From: a virus
IMG/VR virus record: IMGVR_UViG_3300025300_000015
Location: 1 to 53,792 of that record
Reading direction: 5' to 3' (one strand)
DNA length: 53,792 nucleotides
A program made the position numbers and the translations under genes. The notes under the pieces are model-generated. The model made no database searches, was not told where the DNA came from, and was given only the letters and a program-made list of their open reading frames with translations. This document shows positions 1 to 6,677 of this stretch, piece by piece (position 1 is the stretch's first letter; every line of letters starts with the position of its first letter).

Positions 1-150
1 GGTACGGGGGGTGTGGGGTGGCCTCAATCCCAAAATCCCCGCGACGAGACAACGCCGTCGATCCGCACGTCCACCGCGACGATCCGTGGAACCATTCGCC
101 TGATGTGTGCCGACCGTCAAGCATCGTGGTGAGATGTTGGAGGAGGGCGG

Positions 151-855
151 CTACTTCCCGCCCGGCTCAGGCAGCAGCTTGGCTGCACGTTCGCTCATAA
201 GGCGTGCCATATCCTGTAGCTTGCCGTCCTGCTGGATGCGTTGTGAACCATCGAGCGTGACCTTCATAAATCGCGACTCAAGGTCTACCTCGATCCTCTT
301 GTTGTCGCCGTACTGCTGGTTGAACTTCCCGGCACGCCATCGGTGCGACTCCAGAACGACTCGTGCTGCGCGATTGTGGACTTCACCGGACAGGACCGCT
401 TGCTCCAGTGTGATCATATCATCGACGACCGAATCCCCCGCCATGCTTTGGGCTTCCCGGTATGCCACGTCGAATGCGGGGCAATCCCTTCTCCACAACC
501 ACACAGTCGCTCTGCACGGCAGCCCCTCTTGCCTCGCCAGATTGGTCAGCGAATTGCCTTCAGCCACTCCCATCAGCACTCGTTCAGCGACTTCCGCTGT
601 GAATCCCTTCGCGGCCCAACCACCCCATCCTCTCAGCTTCTCCGCTTCGATCTCCCGTGTCTTCCGGTCATCGAGGATCATGTCGTTGACGGCAGCCGCC
701 TTGGTGTAGCAATCCCGGCCCTTGCTATCGATCACGTCATCCTCAGTCACCGTCACGACAGGCACGTCAGGCTCAGTCTCAGCAGTCTCAGCGGCCTCGT
801 CCTGCACCACTGTCTCAGCGATCACCTCGGCCAGCTTGTCCGTGAGATCGTCCAT
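151..855 (-). CDS. terS: Terminase small subunit (probable)
   Basis: Probable small terminase of 234 aa, the DNA-recognition subunit that loads the phage genome onto the large terminase. The first 40 residues are acidic and probably disordered. A helix-turn-helix-like segment follows at about residues 88-125 (AEVAERVLMGVAEG, then NSLTNLARQEGLP and a WLWRRD turn), as in small terminases of the Sf6 type. The C-terminal half is helical and basic. The ATG is preceded by a GAGGCG ribosome site. It is the first gene of the minus-strand block. If the ends of the window are joined, the large terminase (start 53398) lies about 540 bp downstream in the same direction, which is the usual order. The assignment rests on position and HTH pattern, not on a searched match. 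Confidence 0.7.
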   Translation of the reverse strand: MDDLTDKLAEVIAETVVQDEAAETAETEPDVPVVTVTEDDVIDSKGRDCYTKAAAVNDMILDDRKTREIEAEKLRGWGGWAAKGFTAEVAERVLMGVAEGNSLTNLARQEGLPCRATVWLWRRDCPAFDVAYREAQSMAGDSVVDDMITLEQAVLSGEVHNRAARVVLESHRWRAGKFNQQYGDNKRIEVDLESRFMKVTLDGSQRIQQDGKLQDMARLMSERAAKLLPEPGGK

Positions 856-877
856 GATTTCGCCTCAATTCAGCGTC

Positions 878-905
878 ATTAAAACTTTACACAAGAATAT
901 TTCAA
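878..905 (-). promoter_or_regulatory. Putative sigma70-like promoter of the small terminase
   Basis: On the minus strand, TTGAAA (905-900) and TTTAAT (883-878) are separated by 16 bp. Each matches the sigma70 consensus at five of six positions. The predicted start site lies about 15-20 bp before the terS ribosome site. Tandem repeats lie immediately upstream of the -35 box, so this is a candidate regulated promoter for the packaging and structural block. Confidence 0.45.
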
Positions 906-913
906 CTGTCCAT

Positions 914-943
914 CAGATAATTCCAGATAATTCCCAGATTCCC
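914..943. repeat. Tandem 10-bp repeats upstream of the terS promoter
   Basis: Two perfect tandem copies of CAGATAATTC (914-923 and 924-933) are followed by a degenerate third, CCAGATTCCC (934-943). The 10-bp period places the copies on one face of the helix. They lie just upstream of the minus-strand promoter at 878-905, which suits binding sites for an activator or repressor. Confidence 0.5.
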
Positions 944-1294
944 TAAAAAAACTTTTCCACCGCAACCTCCGTCCATATCACCAGTTGTGTGCATCCCTCA
1001 AGTTTATCTCCAGAACAACCGAACAACACGGTACACGATAGCGTATACTCTGATGGGGAGAGGAAGCATGACAAGTGAAGACGAGCGACCGGACAGGGCA
1101 ACTTTTGAAGGCCCCGTTTGAGCCACTGCGAGGCACTCCTCTGGAATGTGCCACGGGTAAACTGCCGACTCAACGTTCTGTCCCCGGAATCAACCGCTCG
1201 TCTGATATATCGGAAACAATCACGTCATCTGACGGGGAAACTTGTCAGGTGGCCTTTCAGCACATCCGCACCTTCAACAACAGGAGCATCAACC
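944..1294. other. Divergent intergenic region between terS and the early genes
   Basis: This stretch separates the minus-strand terS from the first plus-strand early gene. It holds a TATACT hexamer at 1044-1049 without a convincing -35 box, and a 17-codon ORF with a strong ribosome site (1068-1121, listed separately). Nothing else convincing is seen. Longer open frames here lack codon-like composition. The plus-strand early promoter is expected in this region but was not pinned down. Confidence 0.4.
1068..1121 (+). CDS. Possible 17-aa leader peptide
   Basis: ATG at 1068 follows a strong ribosome site (GGAGAGGAAGC) and opens a 17-codon frame, MTSEDERPDRATFEGPV. It lies downstream of a TATACT hexamer and about 170 bp before the first clear early gene. 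It could be a leader peptide or a chance frame. Support is the ribosome site and the hydrophilic peptide only; no function is assigned. Confidence 0.25.
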   Translation: MTSEDERPDRATFEGPV

Positions 1295-1528
1295 ATGAAC
1301 GATTTCAAAATCGGAGACGATCCAGAACGGCTGGCGCGTCCGCACTGGACAGTCGCACTGAAGGCCGAGAACGCAGCACTGAAGGCCGAGTTGTTGTGGG
1401 TGCGGCGTGTTTCTGCTTATGCCCGACAAGAGTGGAGTTCTTGCCAATGGAAAGCAGCCTTGATCGAGATCGAATTGCGGCTCCTAGAGGCCGAAGATCG
1501 AAGAAGTCACTCTAAAGGCCACGACTGA
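1295..1528 (+). CDS. Small early protein, charged helical
   Basis: 77-aa protein of unknown function. The start is fixed by the AACAACAGGAGCATC cassette 5' of ATG 1295, although the frame is open further upstream. The sequence is rich in Ala, Glu, Arg and Leu, with heptad-like stretches (AENAALKAELLW, then IEIELRLLEAEDRR), so it is probably a short helical or coiled-coil protein. It is the first of a run of about 25 small plus-strand early genes that share the same ribosome-site cassette. No enzyme motif is visible. Confidence 0.7.
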   Translation: MNDFKIGDDPERLARPHWTVALKAENAALKAELLWVRRVSAYARQEWSSCQWKAALIEIELRLLEAEDRRSHSKGHD

Positions 1529-1558
1529 ACCCCGCACCTTCAACTTAGGAGCATGACC

Positions 1559-1690
1559 ATGAACATCCTCGCGCCAGATACGCAGCAGATGATAGATATC
1601 GTCGCTGGACTCGTCACTCGCGGAATCACTTTTGAGGCGGCGGCACTCAACAACGGAACGTGGAACATCGAACTTACTGGCGGGTTCTGA
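1559..1690 (+). CDS. Tiny early protein (43 aa)
   Basis: 43-aa hypothetical protein, MNILAPDTQQMIDIVAGLVT continuing to an ELTGGF end. ATG 1559 follows the ACTTAGGAGCATGACC cassette used throughout this region, which is the main reason to accept so short a gene. It lies 30 bp after the previous gene and 29 bp before the next. No motif or membrane segment is visible. Confidence 0.6.
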   Translation: MNILAPDTQQMIDIVAGLVTRGITFEAAALNNGTWNIELTGGF

Positions 1691-1719
1691 TCACTCACCT
1701 CAAACGCAGGAGCAGGAAC

Positions 1720-1998
1720 ATGAAAACCATCACCAGCACGGACATTTACGGCGACATCTACAGACTCCGAGCCGACTGGACGCAGGCATCTAGCCAGATC
1801 GAGCGTGACACTGAGGACGGATGGGAGCCGACTGGATGGCAGGTAGCGGATTTCTCCCATGACTCTGCCGAGGCGATGAGACAGGAACTGCGCGATGCCG
1901 TGAGGGCTGGCGGAGACGATCCTGACGAAAGCGAGATCGCGGACGAGATCAGCAAGGCAACGCTGGATTGCACCGCCGCCCCCGAGGACTACGACTGA
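1720..1998 (+). CDS. Small acidic early protein, paralogue of the 3530 gene
   Basis: 92-aa acidic protein of unknown function. ATG 1720 is set by an AGGAGCAGGAAC cassette. It shares a clear pattern with the product at 3530-3859: YGDIYRLRADWTQASSQIER here against YGEIVSVRADWSDASSPVER there. Both continue with a (W)xPTG..VADF block and an acidic tail of similar spacing. The two are therefore diverged duplicates within one operon. Neither shows catalytic residues. They may be small host-takeover or inhibitor proteins, but nothing in the sequence proves it. Confidence 0.75.
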   Translation: MKTITSTDIYGDIYRLRADWTQASSQIERDTEDGWEPTGWQVADFSHDSAEAMRQELRDAVRAGGDDPDESEIADEISKATLDCTAAPEDYD

Positions 1999-2025
1999 CA
2001 CCCCCTAACAACAGGAGCATCGAAC

Positions 2026-2313
2026 ATGACGCAGCGAATCGGTAAACACAGGACGCGCATCGAGCAGGGATCGGGCGGGACGGAAGTCCGGTATCACGGG
2101 ACCGCCGTGGTATCGTTCAACGATAACGAAATCACCCTCCGCACTGGCGGGTGGAGGACCGCGACCACAAAAAAACGAATGAACCAGACATCGGACCAGT
2201 TCGATCTGGGATTCAACGTCTACCAGAAATCCTACCAGTGGTTCGTCGTCCACCGTGGACAGACTGTGGATTTCGACGGCGATAGCCTCACCTTGCAGCG
2301 TTTCGCCCCCTAA
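2026..2313 (+). CDS. Conserved small phage protein (TGGWRTATTKKRMNQ motif)
   Basis: 95-aa protein of unknown function. ATG 2026 follows an ACAACAGGAGCATCGAAC cassette. The block TGGWRTATTKKRMNQ, followed by the alternating pattern FNVYQKSYQWFVV, resembles a short beta-rich phage protein seen in many environmental phages. That recognition is from memory, not a search. The fold is probably a small all-beta domain. It sits in the early operon, 27 bp after the acidic paralogue and 16 bp before the next gene. Confidence 0.75.
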   Translation: MTQRIGKHRTRIEQGSGGTEVRYHGTAVVSFNDNEITLRTGGWRTATTKKRMNQTSDQFDLGFNVYQKSYQWFVVHRGQTVDFDGDSLTLQRFAP

Positions 2314-2329
2314 CAACAGGAGCAGGAAC

Positions 2330-2560
2330 ATGATCTCTGCCTACGCATCTCGCGACGACTTTCTTGCCGATCTGAATCGTGAACGACTGTCCTCGTCTGG
2401 GAGGTGGTACGGATTTGTCGGCACGGTGGAAGGCCACGAAATCCAGTTGAAATCATTCGGCACTTGGAACCAACGGTACGACCATGACGGACTGATGTGT
2501 GGCGGCATACACGACCTTAACGTGACCGAATGGAAGCGGGAGATTCTCTCGCCATTCTGA
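2330..2560 (+). CDS. Hypothetical early protein
   Basis: 76-aa hypothetical protein. The start is set by ACAACAGGAGCAGGAAC before ATG 2330; the frame is open upstream into the previous gene, but no other ribosome site exists. The N-terminus (SRDDFLADLNRERL) is helical and the rest is rich in Gly, Trp and Tyr (GRWYGFVGTVEGHE), suggesting a small alpha+beta domain. No known family is recognised. Confidence 0.7.
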   Translation: MISAYASRDDFLADLNRERLSSSGRWYGFVGTVEGHEIQLKSFGTWNQRYDHDGLMCGGIHDLNVTEWKREILSPF

Positions 2561-2590
2561 CCACTCACCCCAAACACAGGAGCAACGAAC

Positions 2591-2791
2591 ATGACTTTCG
2601 ACGCACTCAATGCAGAGGAACAGATCAGCGAGGAGATCTACGAGGCAGACTCACCGTTCACAGCGGACGAACCGCTTGCCCCGGTTGACTGCCCCCTGTG
2701 CAGTGGATCGTCCGCTTTTCTGGGGACACTTGGAAACTCCGACTGGTTCCGGTGCCGCGACTGTGGCGGCGAATATCACCGCGAACGGTGA
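2591..2791 (+). CDS. Small zinc-ribbon protein
   Basis: 66-aa protein ending in a probable zinc ribbon. It has an acidic N-terminal 30 residues, then CPLC at about 34-37 and CRDC at about 55-58, the CxxC-n17-CxxC spacing of a single treble-clef or ribbon. ATG 2591 follows ACAGGAGCAACGAAC. Similar short ribbons in phage early regions bind nucleic acid or a host protein; which applies here is not visible. The sequence just before this cassette is a near copy of that before the 1720 gene. Confidence 0.75.
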   Translation: MTFDALNAEEQISEEIYEADSPFTADEPLAPVDCPLCSGSSAFLGTLGNSDWFRCRDCGGEYHRER

Positions 2792-2816
2792 GGCCAGACT
2801 GAGACGATCCGCAACA

Positions 2817-2836
2817 CCACGCCTTGCGAGGCGTGG
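2817..2836 (+). terminator. GC hairpin before the tRNA-like gene
   Basis: Perfect 7-bp stem (CCACGCC/GGCGTGG) with a 6-nt loop TTGCGA, followed by CATTGTTG rather than a U run. It may be a terminator-like or RNA-processing hairpin. A related hairpin with the same 3' CATTGTTG flank lies at 14245-14273. Confidence 0.4.
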
Positions 2837-2858
2837 CATTGTTGACCGTCGAGAAACA

Positions 2859-2996
2859 ACAGGGATAGCTCAGAGGCAGAGCGTCCAGCCTAGCAGTGAA
2901 AACCGATGGGAGTGACTCTTCCAGAGGCAACACACTGCACCCGTCTAGTCAACGGGAACGGCTGGGAGGTCGCGGGTTCGACTCCCGCTCCCTGCA
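2859..2996 (+). tRNA. tRNA-like gene with a ~66-nt insertion in the anticodon arm
   Basis: Both ends look like a tRNA. ACAGGGA (2859-2865) pairs with TCCCTGC (2989-2995) except for the first pair (A-C). TA and the D arm GCTC/GAGC (2868-2882) follow. At the 3' side come a canonical AGGTC variable loop (2967-2971) and a T arm GCGGG-TTCGACT-CCCGC (2972-2988), then A and CC (no encoded CCA). Where a 17-nt anticodon arm belongs there are 83 nt. They form an outer stem TCCAGCC/GGCTGGG (2884-2890/2960-2966), a GCAGTG/CACTGC stem (2893-2898/2933-2938), and a 5-bp hairpin CCCGT-CTAGTCA-ACGGG (2940-2956) that itself looks like an anticodon arm. The identity and the functional anticodon cannot be assigned. 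It may be intron-containing, chimeric or degenerate. Confidence 0.5.
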
Positions 2997-3040
2997 CCGC
3001 ACTTGAACTGAACGATCACCCCCAACTTAGGAGCATCAAC

Positions 3041-3214
3041 ATGGTTACCAAAAACGAGGCGAATGAGACCGCGAGAAAATTGACTGAGGACGACGAGGAT
3101 GGGTGGATCTACGAGGCAGTTCACCCCGCACATCCGAAGAGCAGTTTTCTTCAGGTCTACGACGAGAACGGCGTATTTCTCGGGAAACTTTCCACCCTAA
3201 CCCAAGGCGCATGA
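3041..3214 (+). CDS. Hypothetical early protein (57 aa)
   Basis: 57-aa acidic protein of unknown function, starting MVTKNEANETARKL. ATG 3041 follows the AACTTAGGAGCATCAAC cassette, 43 bp after the tRNA-like gene. The middle (GWIYEAVHP, then FLQVYDENGVFLGKL) suggests a small beta hairpin. The stop overlaps an ATG of the following frame (ATGA), so the next gene may be translationally coupled. Confidence 0.7.
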   Translation: MVTKNEANETARKLTEDDEDGWIYEAVHPAHPKSSFLQVYDENGVFLGKLSTLTQGA

Positions 3215-3216
3215 CC

Positions 3217-3447
3217 ATGAGACTCGATGACCTGCTTGAAATCCTCCACGAGATCCAGCGTATCAATCAGGCAGCAGGAGAGACGGCAGTCAATCCCGCC
3301 GTCACGCAAATCGTCAAGGACGGCATAGCTACAGCACGCAAACGTGAACGCAGCAAGTTGGCTGATCTCATGGCGATTGCTGAAACAAAACGGATTCGCA
3401 ATGAAGACCCGCTCGTCTGGATCGATGACGATGGCACAAACCACTGA
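3217..3447 (+). CDS. Hypothetical early protein, helical
   Basis: 76-aa hypothetical protein, mostly helical (LDDLLEILHEIQRINQAAGE), with a basic middle (ARKRERSKLADLM) and an acidic end. Two ATGs are possible, 3211 and 3217. The second was chosen because its distance from the AAGG ribosome site matches the ATGACCATG layout of the 1559 and 8842 genes. No catalytic motif is seen. Confidence 0.65.
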   Translation: MRLDDLLEILHEIQRINQAAGETAVNPAVTQIVKDGIATARKRERSKLADLMAIAETKRIRNEDPLVWIDDDGTNH

Positions 3448-3467
3448 TCAGCTAACGATCCCGATCA

Positions 3468-3490
3468 CCCCGCCTGTCCGATGGGCGGGG
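3468..3490 (+). terminator. GC hairpin without U tract
   Basis: CCCCGCC (3468-3474) pairs perfectly with GGCGGGG (3484-3490) around a 9-nt loop. It lies in the gap between two early genes. No T run follows, so it is more likely an mRNA-stabilising or processing hairpin than a full terminator. Confidence 0.35.
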
Positions 3491-3529
3491 GCATCGCGAC
3501 CGTTTCACCCACAACATAGGAGATCCGCA

Positions 3530-3859
3530 ATGACAAAACACGCAGCATTCCTGTACGGCGAGATCGTCAGCGTCCGTGCCGACTGGTCAGACGCATCGTC
3601 TCCCGTCGAGCGTTCAGACGGCGGCGACTGGCAACCGACAGGTCTGGTCGCCGACTTTGCCAGTCCCCGCGAGGCATTGCGTCAGGCCCTTGAGCAGTTC
3701 GCCATCGACGGCGGCATGGACTCGCGAGACAACTCCCGCGATGACATTGACGAGGCAGTGGAGGATGCGTTCAAAAACGAGGCGGGACCGTCCGACCTCG
3801 CGATCATTCAGTACATGGATCGCGATCCGATGAGACGGTGCCACGCATGCGGAGAGTGA
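3530..3859 (+). CDS. Small acidic early protein, paralogue of the 1720 gene
   Basis: 109-aa acidic protein of unknown function. ATG 3530 follows ACATAGGAGATCCGCA. Residues about 8-45 parallel the 1720-1998 product (YGEIVSVRADW, ASSPVERSDGGDWQPTG, VADFASPREALRQAL). It differs by a longer C-terminal tail that ends in a lone CHAC motif. This is a probable in-operon duplication followed by divergence. Function unknown. Confidence 0.75.
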   Translation: MTKHAAFLYGEIVSVRADWSDASSPVERSDGGDWQPTGLVADFASPREALRQALEQFAIDGGMDSRDNSRDDIDEAVEDAFKNEAGPSDLAIIQYMDRDPMRRCHACGE

Positions 3860-3913
3860 CTGATCAACGGCACGATGACTTGCGGTGGTGCGGCCCAGAA
3901 AGCGAGGCACAAC

Positions 3914-4096
3914 ATGGTACGGATTACACTCGCACTGGCATTGGTGATTTCGCTGTCGGGCTGCGCCAACAGCATGCTTGGGGCAGTCGAGGCGGCACGT
4001 TCTCTAGGCGGCGGCATTCTTGATGACGCACAGGGAATGCTGGAAGGCGGCGCGGATCGTTACCAGCAACTGCATCAGCAGCAGCAGAACGACTAA
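3914..4096 (+). CDS. Small lipoprotein (entericidin-like size)
   Basis: 60-aa predicted lipoprotein. The N-terminus MVRITLALALVISLSGC is a short basic start, a hydrophobic core and an LSGC lipobox, with lipidated Cys at residue 17. The mature part is only about 44 residues, Gly/Ala-rich (AARSLGGGILDDAQGMLEGG), ending in a Gln-rich tail. Size and layout recall entericidin-type lipoproteins, which are host genes, so it may be an acquired superinfection or membrane factor. An outer-membrane spanin is another option, though no inner-membrane partner is adjacent. ATG 3914 has a GAGG ribosome site. Confidence 0.65.
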   Translation: MVRITLALALVISLSGCANSMLGAVEAARSLGGGILDDAQGMLEGGADRYQQLHQQQQND

Positions 4097-4153
4097 CTGA
4101 CTGCAACAACGGGCCGCGCCACCGCGAGTCATCACATCAACAGGAGCAACAGC

Positions 4154-4432
4154 ATGAACAACATGAGGAGCAGTCGGCGTTGGGTGAGACCGCCAGCCGA
4201 GGTTCTGACGGCAGAACGAGGCGACAGTCTGAGCCGGGCAACGACCGAGTCCGGGTACATCGCGACGACAACGAGCGGCGAGTGGTTTCAGGTCTCAGCC
4301 ACCGGGCATCTGGAGGCGTGGCTTCTGGCCGAGCAGCGGGTCCAGTATTTCTGGCGGACGCACAGCGAGTTGGCGAACATCGAGCGTCACGATCCGGGCG
4401 ATGAGTTGCCCCCATTTTTAGATCACATTTAG
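4154..4432 (+). CDS. Hypothetical early protein
   Basis: 92-aa hypothetical protein. ATG 4154 follows an ATCAACAGGAGCAACAGC cassette. The N-terminus is basic (MRSSRRWVRPP), followed by a probable beta region (SGYIATTTSGEWFQV) and a helical, acidic C-terminus (HLEAWLLAEQRVQYFWRTH). No family is recognised. Confidence 0.65.
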   Translation: MNNMRSSRRWVRPPAEVLTAERGDSLSRATTESGYIATTTSGEWFQVSATGHLEAWLLAEQRVQYFWRTHSELANIERHDPGDELPPFLDHI

Positions 4433-4543
4433 CAGCGATTCCGGTTGTCCGCCGGGGAACTGGCGGTCAACCTTTTCACGAGAGACCTCTCGCAAAATGA
4501 ACCAGTGCGCCGCCTTGTGCGTAGTACACTACACAGGACACTA

Positions 4544-4801
4544 ATGGATGACTTCAAATACAACCTGAGATTCGGCGGCAGGAAGTCGCCGCGAACCCTC
4601 ACCCGTGCCTATCAGATTCTTCTGGAGCATCACCCCGAGGTGCAGAGGGATGCGGAGATCGCCCGAAGATTCATGCCCGATGGCATGACCACTGAGGATC
4701 AGCTTGCCTTCTGGCAGGCGTGGCTCAAGGCAACTCAACGTGACCTACGAAAGGAGCAGCAGTATGAACCCAAACAGCAGGTTCGCGAGGATGAGTCCTG
4801 A
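4544..4801 (+). CDS. Hypothetical early protein
   Basis: 85-aa hypothetical protein beginning MDDFKYNLRFGGRKSPRTL. ATG 4544 was chosen because an AGGA ribosome site lies 7 bp upstream. The frame is open further back to a TTG at 4445, giving up to 118 aa, but without a ribosome site. The protein is helical and rich in Arg, Gln and Glu. Its end overlaps the next gene by 38 bp, in a different frame. Confidence 0.6.
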   Translation: MDDFKYNLRFGGRKSPRTLTRAYQILLEHHPEVQRDAEIARRFMPDGMTTEDQLAFWQAWLKATQRDLRKEQQYEPKQQVREDES

Positions 4802-5027
4802 CGCGATCAGGGATCTTGGAAAGCTGGCGTACCGATGCCGAGCCTACAAGGGCGCGAGGGCTTACGAGAGACTGGCACGACTCTGGAGTCGTCGCCGGGG
4901 AGAGGACGCAGCAGAGGGGACTGAGCGGCCCGGAATGCCCTGCTACATCTGCGGCAGGCACTTCGCACCCGAGAACGACAACCAGCGGCAGGCCCAGTTG
5001 TGCCAGCCGTGCATCTGGGGACGGTAA
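4764..5027 (+). CDS. Zinc-finger early protein
   Basis: 87-aa protein with a C-terminal zinc finger: CYIC at about 60-63 and CQPC at about 80-83, with spacing suitable for one Zn ion. The first 50 residues are strongly basic (YRCRAYKGARAYERLARLWSRRR), consistent with nucleic-acid binding. ATG 4764 follows AAAGGAGCAGCAGT and overlaps the end of the previous gene. The function is probably regulatory, inferred from composition only. Confidence 0.7.
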   Translation: MNPNSRFARMSPDAIRDLGKLAYRCRAYKGARAYERLARLWSRRRGEDAAEGTERPGMPCYICGRHFAPENDNQRQAQLCQPCIWGR

Positions 5028-5052
5028 ACATCCCTACAACAGGAGCAACAGC

Positions 5053-5535
5053 ATGAGCGATGTAAAACGGAAACGCAGACGGCGAGGTACGAAAGTTGAG
5101 CGAGACGGGCTGGCCTTGCTCAAGGCGTTGAGTGCCGATCCAGATCGATCAATGCCGACTGACTGGTTGACTTCCCACCTGTCAGGGGTCGTCGGCGGGG
5201 CAATCAGCGACCAGAGTCTCCAGCGTGTACGCAGGGCGATGGCGTGGCTTGCCGATCACCCAGAGCATTCACTGCGAGTCGAGCGTAAAAACAGAAGCCG
5301 CTGGCAGTACATCAGTCCTGAACGCGCCATCCGCCGTCAGGTACAGGACTTCACCAAACAGGAGAACAAGGCGGCAGCGGAGGGACTTGTCGAGGAGATT
5401 GGCAGGATCATCAACGACCCTGTCGCATTCCAGAATGTCTGGATGACGCCCAACGGTGGCGTTGAGTACGATGTGAGGGTAGGCAGTAAGGCCGCCGCCC
5501 TTCTGATCGAGTACCTGAAAAAGAAGTCTAGTTGA
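5053..5535 (+). CDS. Winged-helix-like DNA-binding protein
   Basis: 160-aa protein with a very basic N-terminus (KRKRRRRGTK). A probable winged-helix domain spans about residues 15-85: helices at DGLALLKALS and TDWLTSHL, a recognition-helix candidate SDQSLQRVRRAMAWL, then a wing-like WQYISPE. The C-terminal part is helical with a short beta end. ATG 5053 follows TACAACAGGAGCAACAGC. It ends immediately before the strong promoter at 5532, so it could regulate the downstream ATPase/peptidase module. That link is inference from position. Confidence 0.6.
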   Translation: MSDVKRKRRRRGTKVERDGLALLKALSADPDRSMPTDWLTSHLSGVVGGAISDQSLQRVRRAMAWLADHPEHSLRVERKNRSRWQYISPERAIRRQVQDFTKQENKAAAEGLVEEIGRIINDPVAFQNVWMTPNGGVEYDVRVGSKAAALLIEYLKKKSS

Positions 5536-5560
5536 CAGACCGCACCAGTACGACTATACT
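5532..5560 (+). promoter_or_regulatory. Strong sigma70-type promoter
   Basis: A perfect TTGACA (5532-5537), a 17-bp spacer and TATACT (5555-5560), five of six bases of TATAAT. It lies at the end of the winged-helix-like gene and about 40 bp before the MoxR-type ATPase, so the ATPase/coiled-coil/peptidase module probably has its own transcript from the host polymerase. It is the best promoter seen in the window. Confidence 0.8.
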
Positions 5561-5601
5561 GTGCCGTGTACCGCACAGCACCAACAACAGGAGCAACGAA
5601 C

Positions 5602-6630
5602 ATGAGACCTTCAGAACTTATCACCGCACTGAACTACTGGATTCCGACTGGCAGGAATATCTGGGTATCTGGCCCTCCCGGCGTGGGCAAGACGAGCGTG
5701 ATCGAGGCAGTGATCGACGGGCTGGATCTGGACATGGCGATGCTTCCGCCTGCCGTGACTCTCGATCCCGTTGACGTTCGCGGCATCCCGCACGTCACTC
5801 AGACCAACGGATCAGCGATCACGGCGTGGGCCGTCCCCGAGTTCTGGCCTACCGATCCCAACTGGAAGGGCGTGATCGTCCTTGACGAGTTTGGCAAGGC
5901 TGCCCCGGCAGTGCAGGCTGCGTTCCTTCAGATTTGCTACGCACCTCCCGGACGACCCCGGCAGTTGGGCAGCTACACCGTCCCCGAGGGGGCCTCCTTC
6001 GTCATCATGTCGAACAGGCAGGAGGACCGGGCAGGTGAGCATCGTGTCATCACTCCGATGCTCTCGCGTTTCGTTCATCTCGATTTTGAGGTGAGCCTTG
6101 AGGACTGGCAGAAGTGGGCCATCGGCAACGGCATCGATTCTCGCATCCGGTCCTTCTTGAATTTCAAACCCGCGATGCTCTTCACCTTCGACCCGAAGGC
6201 AAACCAACGGTCCTTCGCATCCCCACGCACATGGGAACTCGCGAACGATGCAGTGGACGCGCCCGAATCTGTCCGTCAGGCAAGCCTCGCTGGTTGCATC
6301 GGTGACGGGCCAGCCGCTGAGTTCGCCGGGTTCATGGAGATCGCTGATCGCCTGCCCGAGGCCCGAGAGATACTGGCCGATCCCGAGAATGCCACCGTGC
6401 CGAGTGAGCCGAGCATCAGCTACGCACTCGTCGGTGCGTTGGCCGAGGAGGCTCGTAAGGCCGAGGGCAGAGACAAGGTGCTGAAGGGCATCGGCATCTT
6501 CGCTGGTCGCATGAAGCCAGAGTTTGGCGTGCTTCTCATCCGCGACACAGCAGAGATCGATCCCCGGATCATCACTATTCCCGAGACGAGGGAATTCTTG
6601 AAAACCAACCGCCACCTGTTGGCGGACTGA
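5602..6630 (+). CDS. MoxR-type AAA+ ATPase
   Basis: 342-aa AAA+ ATPase of the MoxR type (COG0714-like). Walker A GPPGVGKTS is at residues 24-32, Walker B VIVLDE at 91-96, and a sensor-1 Asn in IMSN at about 138. An Arg-bearing LSRF segment follows, and the C-terminal part is a helical lid. MoxR ATPases act as chaperone-like remodellers paired with VWA proteins, and this gene is followed two genes later by a VWA-like metallopeptidase. ATG 5602 follows CAACAACAGGAGCAACGAAC, with a strong promoter directly upstream. CobS of phage cobalt-chelatase fame is a relative, but the partner here is not CobT. Confidence 0.85.
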   Translation: MRPSELITALNYWIPTGRNIWVSGPPGVGKTSVIEAVIDGLDLDMAMLPPAVTLDPVDVRGIPHVTQTNGSAITAWAVPEFWPTDPNWKGVIVLDEFGKAAPAVQAAFLQICYAPPGRPRQLGSYTVPEGASFVIMSNRQEDRAGEHRVITPMLSRFVHLDFEVSLEDWQKWAIGNGIDSRIRSFLNFKPAMLFTFDPKANQRSFASPRTWELANDAVDAPESVRQASLAGCIGDGPAAEFAGFMEIADRLPEAREILADPENATVPSEPSISYALVGALAEEARKAEGRDKVLKGIGIFAGRMKPEFGVLLIRDTAEIDPRIITIPETREFLKTNRHLLAD

Positions 6631-6677
6631 CCGCACCGCACCCCGCACCCATTCACCCTTAACTTAGGAGCAACGGC

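Noticed and set aside
1021-1049. Early promoter with TATACT at 1044
   Set aside because: The -35 position (GAACAA) has little match to consensus and no extended -10 element is present.
1075-1515. Plus-strand frame of 146 codons before and over the first early gene
   Set aside because: It overlaps the 1295 gene in a different frame, lacks a ribosome site and is Arg/Ser-rich in the way of a shadow frame.
2884-2966. Group I intron in the tRNA-like gene
   Set aside because: The insertion is about 66 nt, far below the size needed for a group I catalytic core.
4445-4543. TTG start extending the 4544 gene upstream
   Set aside because: No ribosome site lies before the TTG; ATG 4544 has AGGA at good spacing.
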